Below are positions 34,923 to 42,760 of a DNA stretch of 64,000 nucleotides, one piece after another. The DNA is from G963662605 sp963662605. GTDB lineage: Bacteria; Bacteroidota; Ignavibacteria; Ignavibacteriales; Ignavibacteriaceae. The notes beneath the pieces are model-generated. The model saw only the letters and a program-made list of their open reading frames with translations. It was not told the origin of the DNA and made no database searches. The DNA lies in assembly GCA_963662605.1 (NCBI GenBank), contig OY759785.1:3596001-3660000 (forward strand), read 5' to 3'. The first letter of the stretch is position 1; every line of letters begins with the position of its first letter. Made by a program: the position numbers and the translations under genes.

Positions 34923-35348
34923 TTATTCTTTTTCGGCCGGAGTTTCAGTAACAGCTGCAGGAGTTTCCACTACTACAGGAGCGACTTCAACTGGGGTTTC
35001 GCTTAATTGAGCCGCAGCGGCTTTTTGCTTTTGGTCAGCAAAGTACTCTAACGCGAACTTGCTGAGCTGTATGGTGAGGAACCGCAGAATGGATTCTTCG
35101 AGACGATATACGCGTTCAATCTGCGCAACGGCGGTAACCGGTGCTTCAAATTGAAATACTACATAATATCCGATTTTGCTTTTTTTGATCTGGTATGCGA
35201 GACGTTTTCTTCCCCAAACGTCTGCCGAGATGATCTCTCCCCCGTTAACAGTGATTGCATCTTTCAACTTATTGACGATTGCTTCAATCTGTTCGTCTTC
35301 AAGCGCTGCATTAATGATAACAGCACTTTCGTAATTGTGCTTTCGCAT
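34923..35348 (-). CDS. rpsF: 30S ribosomal protein S6
   Basis: A 141-residue S6 with NYESAVIINAALEDEQIEAI, VWGRKRLAYQIKKSKIGYYV and ESILRFLTIQLS. The C-terminal tail of about 40 residues is rich in Ala, Pro, Val and Glu and is longer than in the Escherichia type. Preceded by GGAG and by a stable hairpin in the leader. Confidence 0.96.
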   Translation of the reverse strand: MRKHNYESAVIINAALEDEQIEAIVNKLKDAITVNGGEIISADVWGRKRLAYQIKKSKIGYYVVFQFEAPVTAVAQIERVYRLEESILRFLTIQLSKFALEYFADQKQKAAAAQLSETPVEVAPVVVETPAAVTETPAEKE

Positions 35349-35370
35349 GTATTACTCCTTTGGACAAATG

Positions 35371-35394
35371 GCCCCTGTTCTATTCAACAGGAGC
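35371..35394 (-). promoter_or_regulatory. Leader hairpin upstream of rpsF
   Basis: In minus orientation GCTCCTGTT pairs with AACAGGGGC (9 pairs including one G-U) around GAATAG, about 15 bases before the GGAG of rpsF. S6/S18 autoregulate their mRNA in many bacteria through a leader structure; whether this hairpin is such an element is inference. Confidence 0.4.
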
Positions 35395-35409
35395 AGGTTA
35401 ATATATATG

Positions 35410-36096
35410 TTATTTATTGAATTTTGTATCTTCCGGATCTTCGGAAGCGTCATCAACTTTTTTACTTTCGGCTTCAGGCTTTTCTTCAGCCTCTCCTCCG
35501 TCTTCCGGTTTCGGATTTACGGGGCCGGGGTCTTTCATTTTACTATTCTCATCAAGCATGTGCTTTACACCGCCCGCGAGAAATGACTCAACAAGTGTTT
35601 GACAATACCCGAATGCATCCTGCATTTTTTGGTATTCGTCATATTCCAGTTTCGTAAGAACAAATTGCGCCATCTTTCCCTTTTCATGGGGCTGGCCGAT
35701 GCCTAAACGGAGACGTGGAAATTGATTCGTGTTCAAATTGTAGATCAACGAATAAATACCGTTGTGCCCGCCGTGGCTTCCTCCGTACCGGATGCGTACA
35801 TCCGCCAGAGGTATATTAAGATCATCATACACCACAAGCATATCCTGCGGCTTGACTTTTGTCTGTGCCTGAAACTGAGCTAACGCGGTTCCCGAATTAT
35901 TAACGAACGTTGTCGGCTTAACTAAAAAGAACTTATTATCACCGATAGAACCTTCTGCAGCATAATAGTCAAAACGTGACGGCGTTAACGAAAGTCCATA
36001 TTTTTCAGCAAGATAATCTACGAACATGAACCCCACATTGTGCCTCGTCAACTGGTAACGCCCGCCGGGGTTACCAAGACCGATTATTGCTCTCAA
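35410..36096 (-). CDS. pth: Peptidyl-tRNA hydrolase
   Basis: A 228-residue enzyme that frees tRNA from prematurely released peptidyl-tRNA. Core motifs: IGLGNPGGRYQLTRHNVGF (active His in RHNVG), PTTFVNNSG, VVYDDLNIPLADVRIRYGGS and GGHNGI. A C-terminal extension of about 40 residues, rich in Glu, Lys, Pro and Asp, is beyond the usual 185-195 residue length. It starts 3 bases after the rplY stop. Confidence 0.96.
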   Translation of the reverse strand: MRAIIGLGNPGGRYQLTRHNVGFMFVDYLAEKYGLSLTPSRFDYYAAEGSIGDNKFFLVKPTTFVNNSGTALAQFQAQTKVKPQDMLVVYDDLNIPLADVRIRYGGSHGGHNGIYSLIYNLNTNQFPRLRLGIGQPHEKGKMAQFVLTKLEYDEYQKMQDAFGYCQTLVESFLAGGVKHMLDENSKMKDPGPVNPKPEDGGEAEEKPEAESKKVDDASEDPEDTKFNK

Positions 36097-36099
36097 GGG

Positions 36100-36732
36100 T
36101 TATTCTTCCGATTGTTTTTCTTTTCCTTTTGCGATCACTTCAGGTTCAGCAGGAGCTTCGCCGTCAGCAGCTGTAGTTTCGGCTCCGCGAGGCGGTACAA
36201 CACCAACCAGCACGGTTTCACCAGGCTGTAAAAACTTAACGTTAGGAATAGAGATGTCACGGATGTGGATTGACTGGCCAATCTTCAAACCGGCAACATC
36301 AAGAACAAGATGTTCAGGAATATCAGCCGGGAGACATTCAACCGAAACGCGATGGAAGAATTGCTGCAACGCACCACCGTCTTTAACACCGACAGCAGAG
36401 CCTTTTACTACAACAGGGACTTCCATTTCAATTGATTCACCGCTAACCAAAGCCTGCAAGTCGAAATGCACAACTCTGTCAGTTACAGGATCAAACTGGG
36501 TATCTTTTAATACACAATCATATTCTTCTTTATTATCCAACTGAACAGCAATGATGTGCGTATCAGATGTGAAGACGAACGGGTTAATGTCGTTTTCAGC
36601 TACGGCAACCGAAATTGATTGCATGTTGCGTGCATAGATGACACCGGGTACTTTGCCGCCTTGTCTTAATGTGCTGCGTGAAGCTTTAGAAATTTCACTT
36701 CTGACCGCTGCTTGTAGAACTTTTTTTTCCAT
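36100..36732 (-). CDS. rplY: 50S ribosomal protein L25 (Ctc/TL5 form)
   Basis: A 210-residue long-form L25: 5S rRNA-binding N-domain (SKASRSTLRQGGKVPGVIYA) and the Ctc C-terminal beta domain (EMEVPVVVKGSAVGVKDGG), then an acidic tail. Sits between prs and pth, a common bacterial order. Confidence 0.96.
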   Translation of the reverse strand: MEKKVLQAAVRSEISKASRSTLRQGGKVPGVIYARNMQSISVAVAENDINPFVFTSDTHIIAVQLDNKEEYDCVLKDTQFDPVTDRVVHFDLQALVSGESIEMEVPVVVKGSAVGVKDGGALQQFFHRVSVECLPADIPEHLVLDVAGLKIGQSIHIRDISIPNVKFLQPGETVLVGVVPPRGAETTAADGEAPAEPEVIAKGKEKQSEE

Positions 36733-36755
36733 TATGTTTTTTTCTCCTCGAAAGA

Positions 36756-37697
36756 CTAACTTTTATAAACATCAAACAATGAACTCACCGATTCATTTTT
36801 ATAGGTTCTGATTATTGCTTCAGCAAACACATCTGCTGAAGAAACAACCTCCATATTTTCAATTTTTTTATCATCCTTTAAATCAATACTGTCCGAAACG
36901 AACAGTTTGGTTAACGCACTTGCGTTTAAACGCTCAACCGCTTGACCGGTTAATAAAGGGTGCGTTATCGCCGCGTAAATATTTTTTGCGCCCCGGTCTT
37001 TGAGAGCCTGAATGGCTCCGACCAGAGTTCCGGCGGTATCAACAAGGTCATCTACTAAAAGAACATCTTTATCAGCAACGTCTCCGATAATGTTCACCAC
37101 TTCGGCAATATTCGGTTTCGGCCTGTTTTTATCAATAACAACAAGATTGGCATTTAACCTTCTTGCATATGAACGCGCCATCTTAATGCCGCCCACATCG
37201 GGGGAAACAACAACAAGATTATCGCTCAAATTTGATACCCGCTTAACGAATATTGAAGAACCATACAAGTGATCTACAGGAATATCGAAAAATCCTTGTA
37301 TCTGAGAAGCATGCAAATCCAAAGCTACCACACGGTCAGCGCCTGCAACCGTCAGAAGATTGGCGACTAATTTTGCAGTAATCGAAACACGCGGTTGATC
37401 TTTGCGATCCTGCCGCGAATATCCGAAGTACGGAATCACAGCAGTAATTCGTTTTGCTGAGGCACGCTTTGCCGCATCAATCATGATCAGCAGTTCCATC
37501 ATGTTATCTGCCGGTGCATGTGTTGATTGAATCAGAAAAACTTCCCTGCCTCGAATGTTCTCACCGTATTTTACCCAGATTTCGTTATCGCTGAAACGGC
37601 GCGATTCAAGAGTGCCTAAGCCGCACCCGATTCTATTGGCAATTTTTTCAGCCAATGGACGATTTGAGCTTCCGGCAAAAATCTTAAATCCAAACAC
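36756..37697 (-). CDS. prs: Ribose-phosphate pyrophosphokinase (PRPP synthetase)
   Basis: A 313-residue enzyme making PRPP from ribose 5-phosphate and ATP. Motifs: FAGSSNRPLAEKIANRIG, FSDNEIWVKYGENIRGREVF, RQDRKDQPR, DLHASQIQGFFDIPVDHLYG and the PRPP loop VLLVDDLVDTAGT. I start it at GTG 37697: the family N-terminus (FKIFAGSSN) begins there, GGA lies upstream, and a good promoter at 37738-37766 falls inside the longer open frame that reaches 37766. First gene of the prs-rplY-pth-rpsF-ssb-rpsR-rplI operon. Confidence 0.94.
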   Translation of the reverse strand: MFGFKIFAGSSNRPLAEKIANRIGCGLGTLESRRFSDNEIWVKYGENIRGREVFLIQSTHAPADNMMELLIMIDAAKRASAKRITAVIPYFGYSRQDRKDQPRVSITAKLVANLLTVAGADRVVALDLHASQIQGFFDIPVDHLYGSSIFVKRVSNLSDNLVVVSPDVGGIKMARSYARRLNANLVVIDKNRPKPNIAEVVNIIGDVADKDVLLVDDLVDTAGTLVGAIQALKDRGAKNIYAAITHPLLTGQAVERLNASALTKLFVSDSIDLKDDKKIENMEVVSSADVFAEAIIRTYKNESVSSLFDVYKS

Positions 37698-37737
37698 AGT
37701 ATTCCAAACAAATAGTCGGTAAAAAATACGAACTGTA

Positions 37738-37766
37738 AATATAGGTATATATTTATGATAAGTCAA
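37738..37766 (-). promoter_or_regulatory. Sigma-70-like promoter of the prs operon
   Basis: In minus orientation TTGACT (37761-37766), 17-base spacer, TATATT (37738-37743). The predicted transcript start near 37730 lies about 33 bases before the GTG start of prs. Confidence 0.7.
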
Positions 37767-37906
37767 CTATCGAGAGGAGTAAAAATATTGACTAATTCCC
37801 CTAAAAACTACCATTTTGGGCATGTTTTAGTCCTAAAATGGAATTTGCCCCCCTCAAGACCGCTCAAACTTCAAGTATATATTTCCCGTAAATCCCCTGT
37901 ATATTC

Positions 37907-38782
37907 TCACATTGAGCTGCACAATTCGTGGTTATCGCTAAGGATTAAATCCACGTCGATCTGATTATGATACGTCTCTATTTCATCTTCGTTTCTGGCG
38001 GAGTACACTGCGACCTTGATTCCCAGCTCGTGATACAATGTTACAAGCTTTCTATTAGTCAGCCGCATATCACAGCAGACCATCCCGTTCACAGCCTGCA
38101 GCATCGTTAACAAGTCTCCTGTAATTGGGGCTGTCGCCAGATGCTCGTAATCGTCCCCGGCTTTGTTCTCGGTGTAATACCTGTTCAAATCGGTTTTGTT
38201 ATAATCGTTGTGCGGAAAGAATGCCCGGTGTCCATGCACGAGCTTTGTTCGGCGAAATTGCGTCTGCAAAAAAATATTTTTCAAGAAAGCACCCGGGACC
38301 AAGGGATAATGACTAAAACAAAGCGAGATTGTTTGATCAAGTGCATGAACTGCAAAAAGGACTTCGGGCAGCCATGAAACTATAACAAGATTTTCAGTAA
38401 GTGAAAAAGAATCAAAAAGCCGCAAAATTTCTTTTTCCCGTCCGAACTCTTTAATATCCAGATAGGTCATAACACCATAAGCGTTGTTCGTTTGCATTTC
38501 ACGGATAAACTCAACAAGTCTTGCGGGCAGGTACTTAAGATTTTTTTGAATATACTCTGTTTTTAATTCATCATAACTCACATCACAAAAATATACTATT
38601 TGTCCTGATGTATTCTGCATATATGGGGCATGATGAATAAGTATCTCCCCATCTTTTGTGAAACGCGTATCAATTTCAAACGCGGTAATGCTTTGAGCAA
38701 GCGCATTCTTCAGACCCTGCAAACTTGCATCTACCGGATCAAATCCCCGAAGACGATGAGAGACTATGGCGTTTCGTTTCAT
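37907..38782 (-). CDS. Glycerophosphodiester phosphodiesterase-like protein
   Basis: A 291-residue TIM-barrel protein with the GDPD-type opening VSHRLRGFDP, an acidic metal motif FEIDTRFTKDGEILIHHAPY, and YLDIKEF. GDPDs hydrolyse glycerophosphodiesters to glycerol 3-phosphate and an alcohol. The usual HD after the TKDG strand is HH here, and helix positions differ from typical GlpQ, so substrate may differ. No signal peptide: likely cytoplasmic. Confidence 0.75.
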   Translation of the reverse strand: MKRNAIVSHRLRGFDPVDASLQGLKNALAQSITAFEIDTRFTKDGEILIHHAPYMQNTSGQIVYFCDVSYDELKTEYIQKNLKYLPARLVEFIREMQTNNAYGVMTYLDIKEFGREKEILRLFDSFSLTENLVIVSWLPEVLFAVHALDQTISLCFSHYPLVPGAFLKNIFLQTQFRRTKLVHGHRAFFPHNDYNKTDLNRYYTENKAGDDYEHLATAPITGDLLTMLQAVNGMVCCDMRLTNRKLVTLYHELGIKVAVYSARNEDEIETYHNQIDVDLILSDNHELCSSM

Positions 38783-38869
38783 TGCGATGATAAAAAGTTT
38801 AAATGATATAAGAACATATTACAACGGTAATTATTATATTCTTTACATTAAATTATTAAATAGTTTAGT

Positions 38870-39688
38870 ATGCCACAAAATAATATACACTTAGGGAATT
38901 TTAACTATATACCCGATGCAGGATTATACGAAGAAAGCAGTCCGCAGTTTTTTGACCCCAGAGAAAAACACAAGCATGGAGTGCTTCTCATTCATGGATT
39001 CTCAGCATCCACAAATGAATTTCAGCACCTTACCGGTTTGTTAAAAGATAAACATATTCCATATTATATTCCCATGCTCACCGGATTCGGAATTGACACG
39101 ACGGAAAAACTTCGCCACATTTCCACAAAAGACTGGCTGCGTGACGTAATAAATGCCTACCGGCTGCTGCAAAGCGTATGCGATACAGTAAGCATTGTTG
39201 CTCACTCAATGGGCTGCACTCTTGCACTTTATCTCGCACAGAACTTCCCGGTTGAGAAACTGATATTATCGGCGCCGTACATCATGCCGAAATCCAACCA
39301 ACAACTTTTAAAGAGACTCCTTTTAACTCCCGGCTTTTCACAGCTCATCAGTCTCTGCCGGTCATCAATCAAAAAAAACAGTAAAAACGATTTGAAGAAA
39401 ATCAGTGAATCGAAGCGCTTTGTATATACGAAGGTTCCCATCCAATCGGTTAAAACGCTTTGGGCATTGACCGATAAAATTGATTTAAAGAAATTACATT
39501 ACCAAAAGCTTGCCATCCTTAATGGGAAAAACGACGGGACAATTGAGATAGAGCTGGTTTTGTCTCGATTTGATTCAGCGGGGCATTCATACCAACTCAT
39601 CACATTCGAAAATTCCGGTCATAACATATTAGAAGATAAGGAGTTTTTAATCGCAACTGAGGCTGTCGCTCAAATACTTGCGAATTAG
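38870..39688 (+). CDS. Alpha/beta hydrolase (carboxylesterase/monoacylglycerol lipase-like)
   Basis: A 272-residue hydrolase with oxyanion motif LLIHGFSAST (39-48), nucleophile Ser113 in VAHSMGC, probable acid Asp222 in NGKNDG and His251 in NSGHN. It resembles the Est30/monoacylglycerol lipase group acting on short to medium acyl esters. Divergent from the GDPD gene, with 87 bases between starts. Confidence 0.88.
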   Translation: MPQNNIHLGNFNYIPDAGLYEESSPQFFDPREKHKHGVLLIHGFSASTNEFQHLTGLLKDKHIPYYIPMLTGFGIDTTEKLRHISTKDWLRDVINAYRLLQSVCDTVSIVAHSMGCTLALYLAQNFPVEKLILSAPYIMPKSNQQLLKRLLLTPGFSQLISLCRSSIKKNSKNDLKKISESKRFVYTKVPIQSVKTLWALTDKIDLKKLHYQKLAILNGKNDGTIEIELVLSRFDSAGHSYQLITFENSGHNILEDKEFLIATEAVAQILAN

Positions 39689-40027
39689 CAAGCTTATTTT
39701 TGCCGTGAAAAATATTCGCGGCAAATGCAAAGTTTTCGTTTGTTTTGACTACTATGTTCTAAAATAAGAGAAGATTTAATACTTTTTCCATACAAACCTC
39801 TGGTATGATAATTGCACATCTAAAGTAACACACGCTCGCTTATTTTGGACCATTACCACCCATACCGCGAGGATATTACAGGTATGACGTCAAAATTGTA
39901 GGATGTTTGGTTTTGATTTTTGAAATATATAGGCCGATAGTTTATTTCTGCACTTTCAGAATACCGAATTCCCTAAATGATCGCGCGGGAATAACGATGT
40001 TATCAACACTCAACGAAAGGTAACTAA
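39689..40027 (+). promoter_or_regulatory. Upstream region of a T9SS cargo gene with possible extended -10 promoter
   Basis: This 339-base gap has no ORF. TGGTATGAT (about 39801-39809) looks like an extended -10 element with a weak upstream -35. The remainder shows no structure I recognise. A GAAAGG ribosome-binding site precedes the 40028 ATG. Confidence 0.35.
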
Positions 40028-41209
40028 ATGAAAAAAAATTTTCTACCACTTCTTTTAATGCTTGGAGTTATCGGGCTGCGCAGCCAGACAATTACATCGG
40101 TGATTCTACCCCAGTATATTGAAGGCGCAACCTCAACAAATGCAAACAGACTGCCGTTTGTATTTCGTGCAAAGCTGAGCGGACTACTTCCGGGCTCAAC
40201 GTACCGTTTTGTTAATCAGATTGTAATATCAACCGACGCGGCAACGACAGCCGGCGCAGGCAATTGTATATTCATTTCATCCGCCGGAGATTTTACTCGT
40301 ACTTCAAGCCCCGGAATTGCAAAGACGTATGGAAGTTTTACCACTGATGCTAATGGTGAATTTACCGGCTGGTTTGTTTCCGAGCCTACCGGAAATGCAA
40401 GATTCATTCCGGGCAAATACGTCTTTATGCGTATAGCCCTTAACGACGGCAGCACCGGAACAACAGCTGTCACCTATCTGACAACATCCGACTCCGTACG
40501 TGTGGTTAAACTTGATGCGACATCATCCGACAGCACAGGGACAGGCATCCGATCTACCACTCCACTTTCCGCTAAACAGTTTGTTTTCCTATATGACAAT
40601 ACCGCGGGCACCGGGCGCCCCATCAGCGGAACATTCATTGAGAGTGAGGGCACGGATAACACCACAGCGAATAGCTACGCTTCCTTTTATGCAACAAGCG
40701 TGAATGGTGTTAGCGGGGCATTCGGCACAGTAATTCCAAACAATTTAACTTCCGGTGTTCAAAGAGTTGAAGTTCGCTCATTATCAGATGCGGCTATTAC
40801 AAATTCAGCTACGGATGCCGATGGTATCTGGCCGAGCGGGGCAAATACGGTTAATACCTTAGGCGGAACAACTGAAGTTCTTCTTGATGCCACAACCGAT
40901 CTTGGCTTTTTAGCAAGTGCAGTTAAAAACCCATCAAATGCGGCAACAACTTTTTCACTTAAACAAAACTTTCCGAATCCATTCAATCCGTCAACCGTTA
41001 TCAGTTACTCGATAAACGGGAGCGAGCATGTTTCATTGGTTATCTATAACGTACTCGGAAAAGAAGTTGCTTCGCTTGTTAATGAATTTAAATCAGCCGG
41101 GACGTATAAGATTGAGTTTAATGGCGCAAGCTTACCGAGCGGGGTATATTTTTACAAGCTATCAACGGCAAAGTATACTGAAGTCAAAAAAATGACACTC
41201 TTGAAATAG
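40028..41209 (+). CDS. T9SS-sorted secreted protein of unknown function
   Basis: A 393-residue protein with a signal peptide (cut near GLRSQ), a Thr/Ser/Ala-rich beta body (about 20-300) and a complete type A sorting domain: LKQNFPNPFNPSTVISYSI, VSLVIYNVLGKEVASLVNE, LPSGVYFYKLSTAKYTEVKK. The body has no domain I know. Export through T9SS and surface attachment or release are expected from the tail. Strong terminator follows. Confidence 0.8.
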   Translation: MKKNFLPLLLMLGVIGLRSQTITSVILPQYIEGATSTNANRLPFVFRAKLSGLLPGSTYRFVNQIVISTDAATTAGAGNCIFISSAGDFTRTSSPGIAKTYGSFTTDANGEFTGWFVSEPTGNARFIPGKYVFMRIALNDGSTGTTAVTYLTTSDSVRVVKLDATSSDSTGTGIRSTTPLSAKQFVFLYDNTAGTGRPISGTFIESEGTDNTTANSYASFYATSVNGVSGAFGTVIPNNLTSGVQRVEVRSLSDAAITNSATDADGIWPSGANTVNTLGGTTEVLLDATTDLGFLASAVKNPSNAATTFSLKQNFPNPFNPSTVISYSINGSEHVSLVIYNVLGKEVASLVNEFKSAGTYKIEFNGASLPSGVYFYKLSTAKYTEVKKMTLLK

Positions 41210-41225
41210 CACATATCATTTTTAT

Positions 41226-41261
41226 AAAAAAGCCGTCCTGGCAAACAGGACGGCTTTTTTT
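41226..41261 (+). terminator. Intrinsic terminator of the T9SS cargo gene
   Basis: AAAAAGCCGTCCTG / CAGGACGGCTTTTTT hairpin with a T-run; 17 bases after the stop. Confidence 0.93.
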
Positions 41262-41262
41262 G

Positions 41263-41347
41263 TGGAGCTAAGCAGGATCTCCGCAGGACTCTGTGAGGAA
41301 CTGCCAACCTTCCCGATGCATCGGGACGCTCTCCCAGCTTGCTCAAC
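41263..41347 (-). pseudogene. Degenerate tRNA-Ala copy with two inserts, downstream of the intact gene
   Basis: In minus orientation it contains GGGAGAGCG, the palindrome TCCCGATGCATCGGGA (41311-41326) in place of the anticodon arm, AGGTTGGCAGTTC, an 18-base insert (palindrome-like, 41280-41298 region) splitting the T-loop, then GATCCTGCTTAGCTCCA as in the intact tRNA 3' end. It lies beyond the tRNA-Ala terminator. Confidence 0.8.
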
Positions 41348-41418
41348 ATAAGGTGGGGTTCGCCATAACTCCATGTCATTCAAACCCAAATATCAATTGG
41401 TTAACCACCGTGGAACTG

Positions 41419-41458
41419 CAAAAAAAAAGAGACTATCCCGAAATTGAGATAATCTCTT
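41419..41458 (-). terminator. Intrinsic terminator of tRNA-Ala
   Basis: In minus orientation AAGAGATTATC pairs with GATAGTCTCTT, then a run of nine T. It begins 4 bases after the tRNA 3' end. Confidence 0.9.
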
Positions 41459-41462
41459 CTTG

Positions 41463-41535
41463 TGGAGCTAAGCAGGATCGAACTGCCAACCTCTTCGTTG
41501 CGAACGAAGCGCTCTCCCAATTGAGCTATAGCCCC
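41463..41535 (-). tRNA. tRNA-Ala (anticodon CGC)
   Basis: Intact 73-base cloverleaf: acceptor GGGGCTA/TAGCTCC, D-arm GCTC/GAGC, anticodon arm CTTCG-TTCGCAA-CGAAG, T-arm GGCAG-TTCGATC-CTGCT, discriminator A. Loop positions 34-36 read CGC, decoding GCG. The first acceptor mismatches are tolerable G-U pairs. CCA not encoded. An array of degenerate copies lies immediately upstream in the direction of transcription. Confidence 0.95.
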
Positions 41536-41552
41536 TTGTCAAATTTCTCTTT

Positions 41553-42218
41553 CCGAACTGCCAACCTTCCCGATTCGATCGGGACGCTCTCCCTGTTAAA
41601 CTATGCCCTATATAAATTTCTCTTTCTCGAACCACTAACCTTCCCGATTCGATCGGGACGCTCTCCCTGTTAAACTATGCCCTATATAAATTTCTCTTTC
41701 TCGAACCACTAACCTTCCCGATTCGATCGGGACGCTCTCCCAATTGAGCTATAGCCCCATATGATTTTTCTTTCTCGAACCACTAACCTTCCCGATTCGA
41801 TCGGGACGCTCTCCCTGTTAAACTATGCCCTATATAAATTTCTCTTTCTCGAACCACTAACCTTCCCGATTCGATCGGGACGCTCTCCCTGTTAAACTAT
41901 GCCCTATATAAATTTCTCTTTCTCGAACCACTAACCTTCCCGATGTGTCGGGACGCTCTCCCAATTGAGCTATAGCCCCATATGATTTTTCTTTCTCGAA
42001 CCACTAACCTTCCCGATGTATCGGGACGCTCTCCCAATTGAGCTATAGCCCCATATGATTTTTCTTTCTCGAACCACTAACCTTCCCGATGTATCGGGAC
42101 GCTCTCCCAATTGAGCTATAGCCCCTTGTCAAATTTCTTTTCTCGAACTGCCACCCTTCCCGATGTATCGGGACGCTCTCCCAACTTGTCTGGCTCTGGT
42201 GGATTGAGCCATAGCCTC
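41553..42218 (-). repeat. Tandem array of nine tRNA-Ala-derived units with palindromic anticodon arms
   Basis: Nine units with palindromes starting at 41569, 41643, 41717, 41791, 41865, 41939, 42012, 42085 and 42159, so the period is 74 or 73 bases. Each unit, in minus orientation, has a tRNA 5' half (GGGGCTATAGCTCAATTGGG or a decayed AGGGCATAGTTTAACAGGG), GAGAGCG, a palindromic arm, AGGTT, and a T-arm start ending TTCGA, then an AT-rich linker. Five arms are 17 bases (TCCCGATCGAATCGGGA), the same length as the real anticodon arm; four are 16 bases. All lack the 3' T-stem and acceptor strand. The last unit has an 18-base insert in its D-loop. Confidence 0.9.
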
Positions 42219-42505
42219 AAAGTAAAAATCTTTTTTTGAATTGCTAACTTCCCGAGAGCTGAATTTTCGATTCTCTTTTTTCAATTAACTTCCGGATTTT
42301 CTACATGCCGGACAGTTCGTTGAAAAAATAAATTAACATTAATTTAAATTTAGTTTGTTCTCGCGATTTAAACAAATTTTTGTTAATATTGTGTCGGCAC
42401 GCCTAAATTTTTAAGTAACAAATTTCTTTTTGCATTAAGAATGTGCGCAAAGAATCCGTTTTACTTAATTTTAGAATTTCAATATCTTTTACTACAAAAA
42501 ACATA

Positions 42506-42745
42506 ATGTGCACCATGTACTACCGAATCTACAGACAGAATGATGACTTTCATGTCATCGAAGGGGTGCGATACAAAAAAGGCTCCGTCAAAATAATTGA
42601 ACAGGAAGGCAATTACATAGTCATCCTTAAAAAATACTTTTTTAAACGAATCGCCTACTCAACAAAGAGATTTGAATTTACAGAACTTCAGGATGCCGAA
42701 ATAAAATACGAGGTTCTGAAAAATCACCTTTGGAGAATTTCCTAA
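42506..42745 (+). CDS. Small hypothetical basic protein
   Basis: A 79-residue open frame (start ATG 42506 or 42515) rich in Lys, Tyr and Ile (YYRIYRQNDDFHVIEGVRYK, IVILKKYFFKRIAYSTKRFE). Alternating strands suggest a small beta fold. There is no strong ribosome-binding site and I recognise no family. It is convergent with the Nramp gene, ending 15 bases from it. Confidence 0.4.
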   Translation: MCTMYYRIYRQNDDFHVIEGVRYKKGSVKIIEQEGNYIVILKKYFFKRIAYSTKRFEFTELQDAEIKYEVLKNHLWRIS

Positions 42746-42760
42746 AGCATCCTTTCCGGT

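Noticed and set aside
41293..41673. A 126-codon plus-strand open frame across the tRNA-Ala region
   Set aside because: It runs through the intact tRNA, its terminator and the array in antisense, so the open frame comes from the repeats.
41553..42218. CRISPR array
   Set aside because: The period is regular, but there are no unique spacers: the entire unit repeats and is tRNA-derived, and no cas genes are present.
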